The notes below the pieces were generated by a model that was not told where the DNA came from, made no database searches, and saw nothing but the letters and a program-made list of their open reading frames with translations. This document shows, piece by piece, positions 15,849 to 25,588 of a stretch of 64,000 nt of DNA; within the stretch, counting starts at the first letter, position 1; every line of letters starts with the position of its first letter. Both the position numbers and the translations under genes were made by a program. This DNA comes from Ruminococcus sp. (lineage in GTDB: Bacteria; Bacillota; Clostridia; Oscillospirales; Ruminococcaceae), in contig JAHZHC010000007.1 in NCBI GenBank assembly GCA_019420505.1, positions 62,001-126,000 of the forward strand, in the 5' to 3' direction.

Positions 15849-16961
15849 ATGGAGCTGTCAGAGCTTAGAAAAGATATTAATGATATAGATTCTGAGATTA
15901 TAAAGCTGTTTCAGAAAAGAATGGAATGCAGCTTCGGCGTTGCCGAGTATAAAATAAAAAATAATATGCCTGTATTTCAGGCTGACAGAGAAAAAGAAAT
16001 AATACAAAGGATAAAAAGCTGTGTTCCGCAGGAACTTGAAAATTCTGCGGAAGTGTTTTTTACAACTTTGATGGATATCTCAAAGTGTAAGCAGTATCAG
16101 AAGTTCTTTGCAGATAGTAATCAAATTGAATTTCAACCGCTTGATTTAACCGGAAATCCAATTGTTGCCGTTCCCGGAACAGTAGGTTCTTATTCTCATA
16201 TTGCGAGCACACAATTTTTGAAAAACGGAAGACCTGTGTTCTATGAAAATTTTGAAGAGGTTTTTCATGCTGTAGACAACGGAGAAGCGGAGTTTGGAGT
16301 TTTGCCTTTTGCAAACAGTACTACAGGATCAGTAGTACAGACTTATCATCTTATGCGTGAACACGATTTTAAAATCTGTGCCGAAACAAAAGTAAAGGTG
16401 GATCATTGCCTTGCAGCAAAACAGGGCGTCAAGCTTGAGGATATAAAGTCTATATATTCTCACGAACAGGGGATTATGCAGTGCTCGAGATTCATAAAAG
16501 AGCATGGATTTAAAACACATACATATTCAAACACATCTCTTGCCGCTTGCTATATTAAAGGTTCTGATAAACCGCTGGGAGCGATATGTTCCCGAGTATG
16601 TGCTGATGAGCTGGGTCTGGAGGTTTTAGAACAGGGAATTGCTGACGCACAGGAGAACTATACAAAATTCATGCTGATCTCCAAGAAAACTCTTTGCCAT
16701 GCGGAAGCAAATATGATATCTGTTTCACTGGCTCTGCCTCATACTTCGTCATCACTTTACAGACTGTTGACCAAGTTTTCTGTAGCGGGACTTAACCTTT
16801 GCATGATTGAAAGTATGCCTATTGCCAATACAGACTTCGATGTTATTTTTTATCTTGATTTTGAAGGAAGCATAACTTCTCCCGATGTGGCTAAACTGAT
16901 TAATGAACTTAATTCCGAGCTTTCATATTTTAAATTTCTTGGAAACTATTCAGAGATTTAA
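15849..16961 (+). CDS. pheA: Bifunctional chorismate mutase / prephenate dehydratase
   Basis: The 370-residue protein converts chorismate to phenylpyruvate for phenylalanine synthesis. Residues 1-85 are an AroQ chorismate mutase (MELSELRKDINDIDSEI, then RMECSFGVAEYK). Residues 110-275 are prephenate dehydratase, with GTVGSYSHIA and PFANSTTGSV. The catalytic T-R-F triad appears as YTKFML, so Thr is kept but Arg is Lys. Residues 285-370 are an ACT domain for phenylalanine feedback, in which the usual ESRP reads ESMP and GALY-like reads SSLY. AAAAGGAG lies 7 bases before the ATG. The altered effector motifs could mean weaker feedback; this is inferred. Confidence 0.92.
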   Translation: MELSELRKDINDIDSEIIKLFQKRMECSFGVAEYKIKNNMPVFQADREKEIIQRIKSCVPQELENSAEVFFTTLMDISKCKQYQKFFADSNQIEFQPLDLTGNPIVAVPGTVGSYSHIASTQFLKNGRPVFYENFEEVFHAVDNGEAEFGVLPFANSTTGSVVQTYHLMREHDFKICAETKVKVDHCLAAKQGVKLEDIKSIYSHEQGIMQCSRFIKEHGFKTHTYSNTSLAACYIKGSDKPLGAICSRVCADELGLEVLEQGIADAQENYTKFMLISKKTLCHAEANMISVSLALPHTSSSLYRLLTKFSVAGLNLCMIESMPIANTDFDVIFYLDFEGSITSPDVAKLINELNSELSYFKFLGNYSEI

Positions 16962-17043
16962 TAGTTAACGTGATAAATAATTCCTTATGTCTGTTTAAAA
17001 TTGTAACAGATTCTGATTTTGAAAGTAGGGAAAGGTGATTAAA

Positions 17044-17517
17044 ATGAGAATAGGTCACGGTTATGATGTGCATAAGCTGTGTGAGAACAGAAAGTTGATT
17101 TTAGGCGGAGTTGAAATTCCATATGAAAAAGGATTACTTGGTCATTCCGATGCAGATGTCCTCGTTCATTCGGTAATGGATTCGCTTTTAGGGGCTGCTG
17201 CTCTCGGCGATATAGGAAAGCATTTTCCGGATAGCGATCCTGAGTATAAGAATGCTGACAGTATCAAGCTTTTGAAATGTGTTGTAAGAATTCTTGATGA
17301 AAACGGATATATAATTTCTAATATAGATTCCACTGTTGTTGCACAAGCGCCGAAGCTTGCTCCTTTTATAGATCAAATGCGTAAAAATATTGCAAATGCC
17401 TGTGATATTGATCTAAACTGCGTTTCAGTAAAGGCTACAACAGAAGAAAGGCTTGGATTTACCGGTGAGGGGAAAGGAATATCATCAACCTCTGTATGTC
17501 TTATTGATGAAAAATAA
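17044..17517 (+). CDS. ispF: 2-C-methyl-D-erythritol 2,4-cyclodiphosphate synthase
   Basis: The 157-residue enzyme makes the cyclic diphosphate of the MEP isoprenoid pathway and is normally a zinc trimer. The metal ligands sit in GHGYDVH near the N-terminus. LGHSDADVLVHSVMDSLLGAA, HFPDSD and TTEERLGFTGEGKGI are the family signatures. ATG 17044 is chosen over GTG 17035 because AAAGGTG (17031-17037) gives it a 6-base spacing. ispH lies 12 kb away in this window, so the pathway genes are scattered. It ends at a bidirectional terminator facing rpoC. Confidence 0.96.
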   Translation: MRIGHGYDVHKLCENRKLILGGVEIPYEKGLLGHSDADVLVHSVMDSLLGAAALGDIGKHFPDSDPEYKNADSIKLLKCVVRILDENGYIISNIDSTVVAQAPKLAPFIDQMRKNIANACDIDLNCVSVKATTEERLGFTGEGKGISSTSVCLIDEK

Positions 17518-17534
17518 GTTAATATTAATAAATA

Positions 17535-17563
17535 AAAAACGACTTGCATTGCAAGTCGTTTTT
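17535..17563. terminator. Bidirectional terminator between ispF and rpoC
   Basis: A perfect 13-bp stem (17535-17547 with 17551-17563), an ATT loop, A5 on one side and T5 on the other. Confidence 0.92.
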
Positions 17564-17574
17564 GTTATATCAGA

Positions 17575-20500
17575 TTAGATACTATAAATACTATCGTTAA
17601 CGTTAGCGTTTTCATTCTTAACAATCTGAACATTATTGTAAACATCCATTCCTGTTCCGGCAGGGATAAGCTTACCAATGATAACATTTTCTTTAAGTCC
17701 CATAAGCTTATCTGTCTTACCCTTGATTGCAGCATCGGTAAGAGCCTTGGTTGTTTCCTGGAATGAAGCTGCGGAAAGGAAGCTGTCAGAATAGGATGAA
17801 GCCTTTGTGATACCCTGAAGTACAGGAGATGTAGTAACAAGTCTTGCATTAATATCGCCGGCATCAATTTCCTTCTGAATTTCTTCATTGATTGAAGCAA
17901 TTTCATATCTGTCAACGAGTGAGCCCGGAAGCAGATAACTGCTGCCTGAATCTTCAACCTTGACTTTTCTCATCATCTGACGGACAATAACTTCAATGTG
18001 TTTATCGTTAATGTCAACACCCTGAAGACGATAAACCTTCTGAACTTCTGTGATAATATAGTTCTGTACAGCTTGTGCTCCGTTAACTGCAAGAATGTCA
18101 GCCGGATAGATAGAACCTTCGGTAAGCGGTTCACCGGCTTTAACAGTGTCGCCCTCACGAACCTTAATCTTATATCCGTATGGAATAGTATAGCTTTCCT
18201 GTTCGGGATCGTTAAGGTCTTCTTTAGTAACAACAACCTGTTTATTTTTCTTGACTTCTTCTATGCGGACTGTACCGTCAAGTCTTGAAATAATAGCCGC
18301 ACCCTTAGGACGTCTGCTTTCAAAAAGTTCTTCAACACGGGGAAGACCCTGCGTAATATCTTCTGCTGAAGCAATACCACCGGTATGGAATGTTCTCATG
18401 GTAAGCTGTGTACCAGGTTCACCGATAGACTGAGCTGAAATAACACCTACAGCTTCGCCGACCTGTACAACATTGCCGCTTGCAAGGTTAGCGCCGTAGC
18501 ACTTAGCACACACACCATGCTTTGCCTCACATCTGAGAACAGAGCGAATAGAAATTTTATCTTTGCCCTGAGCATTAAGAATTTCAACAACTTTTTCAGC
18601 GTCGCTTTCATCCATCAGCTTGTTATGTGAAACAGCAACTTCCTCAGTTTCAGGATCATAAAGATCTTCAACAAGATAGCGTCCGACAAGTCTTTCTGAA
18701 AGCGGTTCGATCTTTTCACGTCCGTTTCGGATTTCAAAGACCTCAATACCATTGTGTGTACCGCAGTCCTCTTCACGAATGATAACGTCCTGTGATACGT
18801 CAACAAGACGTCTTGTGAGGTATCCTGAGTCGGCAGTACGAAGCGCTGTATCGGCAAGTCCTTTACGTGCACCACGTGATGAAATGAAATATTCCAGAAT
18901 GTTAAGTCCTTCACGGTAGTTGGCACGGATAGGCATTTCAATTGTTGAACCTGATGTATTAGCGATAAGTCCACGCATACCTGCAAGCTGACGAATCTGG
19001 TTGATACTACCACGGGCACCCGAATCAGCCATCATGTTGATCGGGTTATATGGATCAAGGCCTTTTTTCAAGGCATCTGTAACTTCATCTGTTGCTTTGT
19101 TCCAGATTTCAATAAACTTCTTGGATTTTTCTTCTCTTGAAATATAACCTCTCTTATACTGCTTGTCAATTACATCAACAGCAGCATCAGCTCTTGCAAG
19201 AATGTCCTTCTTTTCATCCGGAATTTCAGCATCGCATACAGCAACAGTAATTGCTGCCTTTGTGGAATATTTATATCCCAAAGCCTTGATTCTGTCAAGT
19301 ACTTCTGAGGTTGAAGCTGTGCCGTGACGTTGAATGCATCTGTCAATAAGATCAGACATTTGTCCTTTTTTAACAAGGAATGAAATTTCAAGATCAAACT
19401 GTTTGTCTGAATTTGTTCTGTCAACATATCCTAAATCCTGAGGGATATTTTCATTGAAGATAAGACGTCCGACAGTTGCGTCAATAACCTTAGAAACCTG
19501 TCTGTCACCGACTTGTTTGGTAATCTTGACTTTAATAGCAGCATGAAGAGAAACATCGCCGTTATCATATGCCATCAATGCTTCATTTACATCACGGAAT
19601 ACTTTACCTTCGCCTTTTTCGCCAGGCTTTTGCAATGTAAGATAATAAGAACCCAGCAGCATATCCTGTGAAGGAACAGCAACAGGACGTCCGTCCGAAG
19701 GCTTGAGCAGGTTATTTGCAGCAAGCATAAGGAATCTTGCTTCAGCCTGTGCTTCAGCCGAAATAGGAAGGTGAACAGCCATCTGGTCTCCGTCAAAGTC
19801 GGCGTTGAACGCAGTACATACCAAAGGATGGAGCTTAATAGCACGGCCTTCAACAAGTACAGGTTCAAAAGCCTGAATACCAAGTCTGTGAAGAGTAGGA
19901 GCACGGTTAAGCATTACAGGGTGTCCCTGAATAACGTTTTCAAGTGCGTCCCAGACTTCAGGCTTAGCACGGTCAACCATTTTTCTTGCAGATTTTATAT
20001 TAATAGATGGATTTGTGTCAACAAGTCTTTTCATTACAAATGGTTTGAATAATTCAAGAGCCATTTCTTTTGGAAGACCGCATTGATACATTTTAAGTTC
20101 AGGTCCGACAACGATAACCGAACGTCCTGAATAGTCAACACGCTTACCCAAAAGGTTCTGACGGAAACGTCCCTGTTTACCCTTTAGCATATCTGAAAGC
20201 GATTTGAAAGCACGGTTATTTGGTCCTGTGACAGGTCTGCCGTGACGGCCGTTATCAATAAGGGCGTCAACAGCTTCCTGAAGCATTCTTTTTTCGTTTC
20301 TGACAATTATATCAGGAGCTTCAAGCTCAAGCATTCTCTTAAGACGGTTATTTCTGTTGATTACACGTCTGTAAAGGTCGTTAAGGTCGGAAGTTGCATA
20401 TCTTCCGCCGTCCAACATAACCATAGGTCTGAGCTCAGGCGGAATAACAGGAACAACATCAAGGATCATCCATTCAGGACGGTTTCCTGAAATTCTGAAT

Positions 20501-21144
20501 GCCTCAACTATTTCAAGTCTTTTAAGAAGCTTTATTCTCTTTTGACCTGAAGGGAGATCTTTGAGTTCGGCTTTAAGTTCAGCGGAAAGCTTATCAAGGT
20601 CAATTCCTTCCAGAAGTTCTTTAATTGCCTCTGCTCCCATTCCTGCTTTAAATTCATCTTCATATTTTTCACGCATCTCAACATAATCCTTTTCGCTGAG
20701 AAGCTGACATTTTGTAAGACCTGTATTACCCGGATCAATTACGATGTATTTTGTAAAATAAAGCACTTCTTCAAGTCTTTTCTGTGAAACCTCAAGCATC
20801 TGGCCGATTCTTGACGGAGTACCTTTAAAGTACCAGATATGCGATACAGGAGCAGCAAGCTCAATGTGTCCCATTCTTTCACGGCGAACCTTAGCACGAG
20901 TCACTTCTACTCCGCAGCGTTCGCAGACTTTGCCTTTAAAACGAATTTTCTTATATTTTCCGCAGTGGCATTCCCAGTCCTTTGTCGGTCCGAAAATCTT
21001 TTCGCAGAACAAACCGTCTTTTTCAGGCTTTTGCGTACGATAATTTATTGTCTCGGGTCTTTCAACAACACCATAAGACCATTCTCTGATTTTTTCAGGT
21101 GATGCAAGTCCGATTTTTATTGATTCAAATACGTTAAATTCCAA
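17575..21144 (-). CDS. rpoC: RNA polymerase beta' subunit
   Basis: At 1189 residues this is a full-length Firmicute beta' subunit. The N-terminal zinc finger is CHCG...CERC (residues about 60-80). The catalytic NADFDGD (447-453) binds the active-site magnesium. The second zinc site is formed by EDCGTHNG and RCEAKHGVCAKC. The clamp, bridge helix and trigger-loop region (GEPGTQLTMRTFHTGG) are intact. The start is TTG at 21144, with GGAAGAGGG about 12 bases upstream; no better ATG is near. It lies 106 bases downstream of rpoB, with no terminator between, so the two are co-transcribed. A terminator immediately follows, so the operon ends here rather than continuing into rpsL-rpsG-fusA. Confidence 0.98.
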   Translation of the reverse strand: MEFNVFESIKIGLASPEKIREWSYGVVERPETINYRTQKPEKDGLFCEKIFGPTKDWECHCGKYKKIRFKGKVCERCGVEVTRAKVRRERMGHIELAAPVSHIWYFKGTPSRIGQMLEVSQKRLEEVLYFTKYIVIDPGNTGLTKCQLLSEKDYVEMREKYEDEFKAGMGAEAIKELLEGIDLDKLSAELKAELKDLPSGQKRIKLLKRLEIVEAFRISGNRPEWMILDVVPVIPPELRPMVMLDGGRYATSDLNDLYRRVINRNNRLKRMLELEAPDIIVRNEKRMLQEAVDALIDNGRHGRPVTGPNNRAFKSLSDMLKGKQGRFRQNLLGKRVDYSGRSVIVVGPELKMYQCGLPKEMALELFKPFVMKRLVDTNPSINIKSARKMVDRAKPEVWDALENVIQGHPVMLNRAPTLHRLGIQAFEPVLVEGRAIKLHPLVCTAFNADFDGDQMAVHLPISAEAQAEARFLMLAANNLLKPSDGRPVAVPSQDMLLGSYYLTLQKPGEKGEGKVFRDVNEALMAYDNGDVSLHAAIKVKITKQVGDRQVSKVIDATVGRLIFNENIPQDLGYVDRTNSDKQFDLEISFLVKKGQMSDLIDRCIQRHGTASTSEVLDRIKALGYKYSTKAAITVAVCDAEIPDEKKDILARADAAVDVIDKQYKRGYISREEKSKKFIEIWNKATDEVTDALKKGLDPYNPINMMADSGARGSINQIRQLAGMRGLIANTSGSTIEMPIRANYREGLNILEYFISSRGARKGLADTALRTADSGYLTRRLVDVSQDVIIREEDCGTHNGIEVFEIRNGREKIEPLSERLVGRYLVEDLYDPETEEVAVSHNKLMDESDAEKVVEILNAQGKDKISIRSVLRCEAKHGVCAKCYGANLASGNVVQVGEAVGVISAQSIGEPGTQLTMRTFHTGGIASAEDITQGLPRVEELFESRRPKGAAIISRLDGTVRIEEVKKNKQVVVTKEDLNDPEQESYTIPYGYKIKVREGDTVKAGEPLTEGSIYPADILAVNGAQAVQNYIITEVQKVYRLQGVDINDKHIEVIVRQMMRKVKVEDSGSSYLLPGSLVDRYEIASINEEIQKEIDAGDINARLVTTSPVLQGITKASSYSDSFLSAASFQETTKALTDAAIKGKTDKLMGLKENVIIGKLIPAGTGMDVYNNVQIVKNENANVNDSIYSI

Positions 21145-21250
21145 TAATAGTACCCTCTTCCTGTATAGTTTGGTTACAAGTATCAGTTAAATTGCTTCCG
21201 GATAAGCAGACTGCAAAACCAGCAGCTGCCATCATAATAGCAATTAAAAT

Positions 21251-24200
21251 TTATTCTTCATCATCACTTAAGAACAAATCAGATTCATCACTGACGAAAT
21301 CATCAGCAAAGTCTTCGTCGTCGCCGAGATCAAGTTCAGAAATTCCGTCCTCATCTTCAGCCATAAAGCCTTCATCCAAATCTCCGTCGTCAACGCCAAG
21401 TTCCATATTAGCGTCATCTGAAGCCTGAGGAACGAAATCGTCGTCATCGTCAAAGTTCTGTTTAAGATCAATCTCTTCATTATTAACATTGAGAACCTTA
21501 ACATCTAAAGCAAGAGACTGAAGCTCTTTAATAAGAACCTTGAATGCCTCAGGAATTCCCGGATTAGGAACGTTTTGTCCTTTAACAATAGCTTCGTATG
21601 TCTTGACACGTCCTACCGTATCGTCTGACTTAACTGTGAGAATTTCCTGCAAAGTATATGCAGCGCCATATGCCTCAAGCGCCCAAACTTCCATTTCACC
21701 GAATCTTTGTCCGCCGAACTGAGCTTTACCGCCCAAAGGCTGCTGAGTAACCAGTGAATATGGTCCTACTGAACGTGCATGGATCTTATCATCAACAAGG
21801 TGGTGAAGCTTAAGGTAATACATATATCCTACAGTAACCTTGTTGTCAAATTTCTCACCTGTTCGTCCGTCATATACTGTGAATTTGCCGTCCTCGCTCA
21901 TGCTGAGAGCCTTTGTATTAATAACCTCGTCCATTGTATGAAGCGTAAATTCATCATCCTTGTGTTCAAGGTGACTTTCATTTGCTGCCTTGAAGCATTC
22001 ACGGATATCTTCTTCGTGAGCGCCGTCAAAAACTGGGGTCATGATTTTCCAGCCCAAAGCTTTAGCGGCCATACCGAGATGAACCTCAAGTACCTGACCG
22101 ATATTCATACGTGAAGGTACGCCCAATGGGTTAAGAACTATATCTAAAGGAGTACCGTCTTCGAGGAACGGCATGTCCTCCTGAGGCAGAATTCTTGAAA
22201 CAACACCCTTGTTTCCGTGACGTCCTGCCATCTTATCTCCCACAGAGATCTTTCTCTTCTGTGCGATATAGCATCTTACAAGCATATTTACTCCAGGTGA
22301 AAGCTCATCGCAGTTTTCACGGGTAAATATCTTAACATCAATAACTATACCAGCTTCTCCATGAGGAACCTTAAGAGAGTTATCTCTTACTTCTCTTGCT
22401 TTTTCTCCGAAAATTGCACGAAGAAGTCTTTCTTCAGCAGTAAGCTCTGTTTCTCCCTTAGGAGTAACCTTACCTACAAGAATATCACCTGAACGTACCT
22501 CTGCACCAATGCGGATAATACCGTTTTCGTCCAGATCCTTAAGAGCATCTTCACCAACATTAGGAAGATCTCTTGTGATTTCTTCAGGTCCGAGTTTAGT
22601 ATCTCTTGATTCGATTTCATATTCTTCAATATGAATTGATGTGTATTTATCCTGTTTTACAAGATTTTCGTTAAGAAGAACAGCGTCCTCGTAGTTATAA
22701 CCTTCCCAGGTCATAAATCCGATAAGAGCGTTTTTACCAAGTGAAAGTTCTCCGTTTGAAGTAGCAGGACCGTCTCCGATTACCTGATGAGCTTCAATTC
22801 TTTCACCCTTTTCAACAATCGGGCGCTGATTTGTACATGTTCCTGCGTTGGAACGCTTGAACTTTGTAAGATTATATGTGCGGAGATTTCCGTCGTCTTC
22901 TCTTACAACGATCTTGTCAGCGTCAACACGCTCAACAACGCCTGCATTCTTTGAAACAACTGCAACGCCTGAATCAACGCAGGCTTTATATTCCATACCT
23001 GTTCCAACGATAGGCGACTCTGTTTTGAGCAGCGGAACGGCCTGTCTCTGCATGTTTGATCCCATAAGTGCACGGTTAGCGTCGTCGTTTTCAAGGAAAG
23101 GAATACATGCGGTAGCTACAGAAACTACCATCTTAGGAGATACGTCCATATAGTCGATCTTTTCTTTTTCAATTTCAAGAATCTGATCTCTGTATCTTCC
23201 GTTAACCTTTGCTCTTGCAAACTTATGATCTTCGGTAAGAGGTTCGTTTGCCTGAGCAACCATATAATTATCTTCGACATCAGCAGTCATATAGACTACT
23301 TCATCAGTTACTACACCGGTTTCCTTGTCAACCTTACGATAAGGAGCTTCAATGAAACCGTATTCATTAATTCTTGCAAATGAAGCAAGATATGAAATAA
23401 GTCCGATGTTTGGACCTTCAGGAGTTTCGATAGGACACATTCTTCCATAGTGAGAATAATGTACGTCACGAACTTCAAATCCTGCACGGTCTCTTGAAAG
23501 ACCTCCGGGACCAAGTGCTGAAAGACGTCTTTTATGTGTCAGTTCAGCAAGCGGATTGTTCTGATCCATGAACTGTGACAGCGGAGAAGAACCAAAGAAT
23601 TCTTTTATTGCCGCAGTTATAGGACGAATGTTAATAAGAGCAGCAGGAGTAACGACTTCCATATCCTGTGACTGAATGTTCATTCTTTCACGGATAACTC
23701 TCTCCATTCTTGTGAAACCGATTCTGAACTGGTTCTGAAGAAGCTCGCCTACCGAACGGATTCTTCTGTTGCCGAGATGGTCGATATCGTCAACTGTTCC
23801 GACGCCCTCACAAAGATTGAGGAAATAAGAAATCGTGGCAATTATATCGTCAACAATAATATGCTTAGGAACAAGTTCATCAGCTCTTGCTTTGATATTT
23901 TCCATGATTTCTTCTTCAGAATCTGATTCTTCAAGAATTTCTTTAAGAACACTGAACAAAACTTTTTCGTTAATTCCAAGCTTTTTAGCGTCAAAATCAA
24001 CATAGTTTGCAATATCAACCATTCCGTTACCGATGATTTTAACTTCGCATTTTTCAAGCTTTGTTGTTGTTTCGCCTGTTGCGGCAGAAGTAACGAATTC
24101 TTTAATTTCTACATCTACGAAAACTTCGGTTACACCTGCATTTTCGATTTCCATGGCTCTGTCAAAGCTTATAAATTCACCCTGCTCAGCCATAATTTCG

Positions 24201-25105
24201 CCTGTCATAGGATTAGCAACAGGACGTGATAGAACATGACCTGCAAGACGTGAACCTACACCAAGCTTTTTATTATATTTATATCTTCCGAATCTTGAAA
24301 GATCATATCTTCTTGCGTCAAAAAACAGGTTGTTAAGATGAGAAACGGCACTGTCAACTGTCGGAGGCTCGCCCGGTCTAAGTTTTTTGTAAACTTCAAG
24401 AAGAGCTTCCTCACGGTTAGCAGTCTGGTCTTTCTGAAGGATTGTTTGCTTTATTCTTTCGTCAGGACCAAAAACTTCCTCAATTTCATCGTCTGTACCC
24501 AAACCGATTGCTCGTATAAAAGTTGTCAGAGGAATCTTTCGATTCTTATCTATTCGCACATATACAACATCATTTGAATCCATTTCATATTCAAGCCATG
24601 CACCCCTGTTAGGAATAACGGTCGATTTAAACAGATCCTTACCTGTTTTGTCCTTATCAAAGGAATAATAAACACCGGGTGAACGTACAAGCTGAGATAC
24701 AATAACACGTTCCGCTCCGTTAATAACAAAAGTACCGCTGTCTGTCATGAGAGGAAAATCACCCATGAAAACTTCTGATTCCTTAATTTCACCCGTTTCA
24801 GTGTTATTAAGTCTTGCAGTTACACGCAGCGGTGCGGCATAGGTAACGTCACGTTCCTTGCATTCCGCAACTGAGTATTTCGGTTCTTCATCGAAACGGT
24901 AATCAACAAAATTAAGCTCCAAATTGCCATTATAATCGGTAATTGTTGAAACGTCCCTGAATACCTCCTTGAGTCCCTCGTCCAAAAACCACTGATAAGA
25001 GTTTTTCTGAACTTCGATAAGATTAGGCATCTCCAAGACCTCGTTAATCTTAGCAAAGCTCTTTCGAGTATTTTTGCCAAGCTTTACGTCCTTGACATTC
25101 ACCAT
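21251..25105 (-). CDS. rpoB: RNA polymerase beta subunit
   Basis: This is a 1284-residue beta subunit. Recognisable parts are the N-terminal NSYQWFLDEGLKEVF, the rifampicin-region SSPLSQFMDQNNPLAELTHKRR, GPGGLSRDRAGFEVRDVH, GDKMAGRHGNKGVVS and the C-terminal KAQFGGQRFGEMEVWALEA. The rifampicin-region residues look wild type. The ATG at 25105 is chosen over a GTG four codons upstream, because the GTG overlaps the AAGGAG ribosome site. The last 75 residues are extremely Asp/Glu rich, a variable tail seen in some Firmicutes. Upstream there is a consensus promoter and then a divergent gene, so the usual rplJ-rplL neighbours are absent. Confidence 0.98.
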   Translation of the reverse strand: MVNVKDVKLGKNTRKSFAKINEVLEMPNLIEVQKNSYQWFLDEGLKEVFRDVSTITDYNGNLELNFVDYRFDEEPKYSVAECKERDVTYAAPLRVTARLNNTETGEIKESEVFMGDFPLMTDSGTFVINGAERVIVSQLVRSPGVYYSFDKDKTGKDLFKSTVIPNRGAWLEYEMDSNDVVYVRIDKNRKIPLTTFIRAIGLGTDDEIEEVFGPDERIKQTILQKDQTANREEALLEVYKKLRPGEPPTVDSAVSHLNNLFFDARRYDLSRFGRYKYNKKLGVGSRLAGHVLSRPVANPMTGEIMAEQGEFISFDRAMEIENAGVTEVFVDVEIKEFVTSAATGETTTKLEKCEVKIIGNGMVDIANYVDFDAKKLGINEKVLFSVLKEILEESDSEEEIMENIKARADELVPKHIIVDDIIATISYFLNLCEGVGTVDDIDHLGNRRIRSVGELLQNQFRIGFTRMERVIRERMNIQSQDMEVVTPAALINIRPITAAIKEFFGSSPLSQFMDQNNPLAELTHKRRLSALGPGGLSRDRAGFEVRDVHYSHYGRMCPIETPEGPNIGLISYLASFARINEYGFIEAPYRKVDKETGVVTDEVVYMTADVEDNYMVAQANEPLTEDHKFARAKVNGRYRDQILEIEKEKIDYMDVSPKMVVSVATACIPFLENDDANRALMGSNMQRQAVPLLKTESPIVGTGMEYKACVDSGVAVVSKNAGVVERVDADKIVVREDDGNLRTYNLTKFKRSNAGTCTNQRPIVEKGERIEAHQVIGDGPATSNGELSLGKNALIGFMTWEGYNYEDAVLLNENLVKQDKYTSIHIEEYEIESRDTKLGPEEITRDLPNVGEDALKDLDENGIIRIGAEVRSGDILVGKVTPKGETELTAEERLLRAIFGEKAREVRDNSLKVPHGEAGIVIDVKIFTRENCDELSPGVNMLVRCYIAQKRKISVGDKMAGRHGNKGVVSRILPQEDMPFLEDGTPLDIVLNPLGVPSRMNIGQVLEVHLGMAAKALGWKIMTPVFDGAHEEDIRECFKAANESHLEHKDDEFTLHTMDEVINTKALSMSEDGKFTVYDGRTGEKFDNKVTVGYMYYLKLHHLVDDKIHARSVGPYSLVTQQPLGGKAQFGGQRFGEMEVWALEAYGAAYTLQEILTVKSDDTVGRVKTYEAIVKGQNVPNPGIPEAFKVLIKELQSLALDVKVLNVNNEEIDLKQNFDDDDDFVPQASDDANMELGVDDGDLDEGFMAEDEDGISELDLGDDEDFADDFVSDESDLFLSDDEE

Positions 25106-25269
25106 AGGCTTAATCACTCCTTAATTAAACTGTAAACCTCTGCTTAATAATTTCCGGTTAATTTCAATTATCTTGCAGTATTTGTCTTTAATATTTCATG
25201 AACAATATCAAAATCCACCTTTAAAATTGGCGGAAAGAGGATAAAAAGTCCATTATGATACAGTATACT

Positions 25270-25298
25270 ATTATATAATAACAATCAATGATTGTCAA
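25270..25298 (-). promoter_or_regulatory. Consensus promoter of rpoB-rpoC
   Basis: Read on minus: TTGACA (25293-25298), 17 bases, TATAAT (25270-25275), a perfect sigma-A match. The spacer and -35 edge contain the dyad ACAATCA-A-TGATTGT (25281-25295). Confidence 0.88.
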
Positions 25299-25525
25299 GG
25301 AAATAGCCTTAGTTTTTCCCAAATGTCCTGAAAAACGGCGTTTTGCACAAAAAACGCAAATTTCTGCATGAAAACTTTGGCTGTTTCTATTCTGTGTGCA
25401 TTTTGTAACTTTTTCATGAACTGATAACTTAAAATCAGAAAGCAAAAAACCAATAAAAATATAGGCTTTCTGGACTGTATTGTATTTTAAACATAAATTT
25501 GTTTGGTAAATTATTTGCATTCCTA

Positions 25526-25554
25526 TTGATTTTTCGAGCAAAAAATGATATACT
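25526..25554 (+). promoter_or_regulatory. Promoter of the alpha/beta hydrolase gene
   Basis: TTGATT (25526-25531), 17 bases, TATACT (25549-25554), extended TGA before the -10. Confidence 0.68.
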
Positions 25555-25588
25555 AATTTTGACATTTATTTCAGTAAAGGGTGGTTTT

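Larger units (their letters stand above)
25106..25588. other. Divergent intergenic region upstream of rpoB
   Basis: This 480-base region carries the rpoB promoter (minus), the hydrolase promoter (plus) and a 150-base rpoB leader. The leader has a weak CCGCC/GGTGG hairpin, with no recognised protein-binding leader or terminator. Nothing gene-like was found in it. Confidence 0.6.

Noticed and set aside
17565..25080. Many plus-strand and alternate-frame ORFs of 60-130 codons within rpoC and rpoB
   Set aside because: They are shadows of the two long, conserved genes, with no ribosome sites or recognisable domains.
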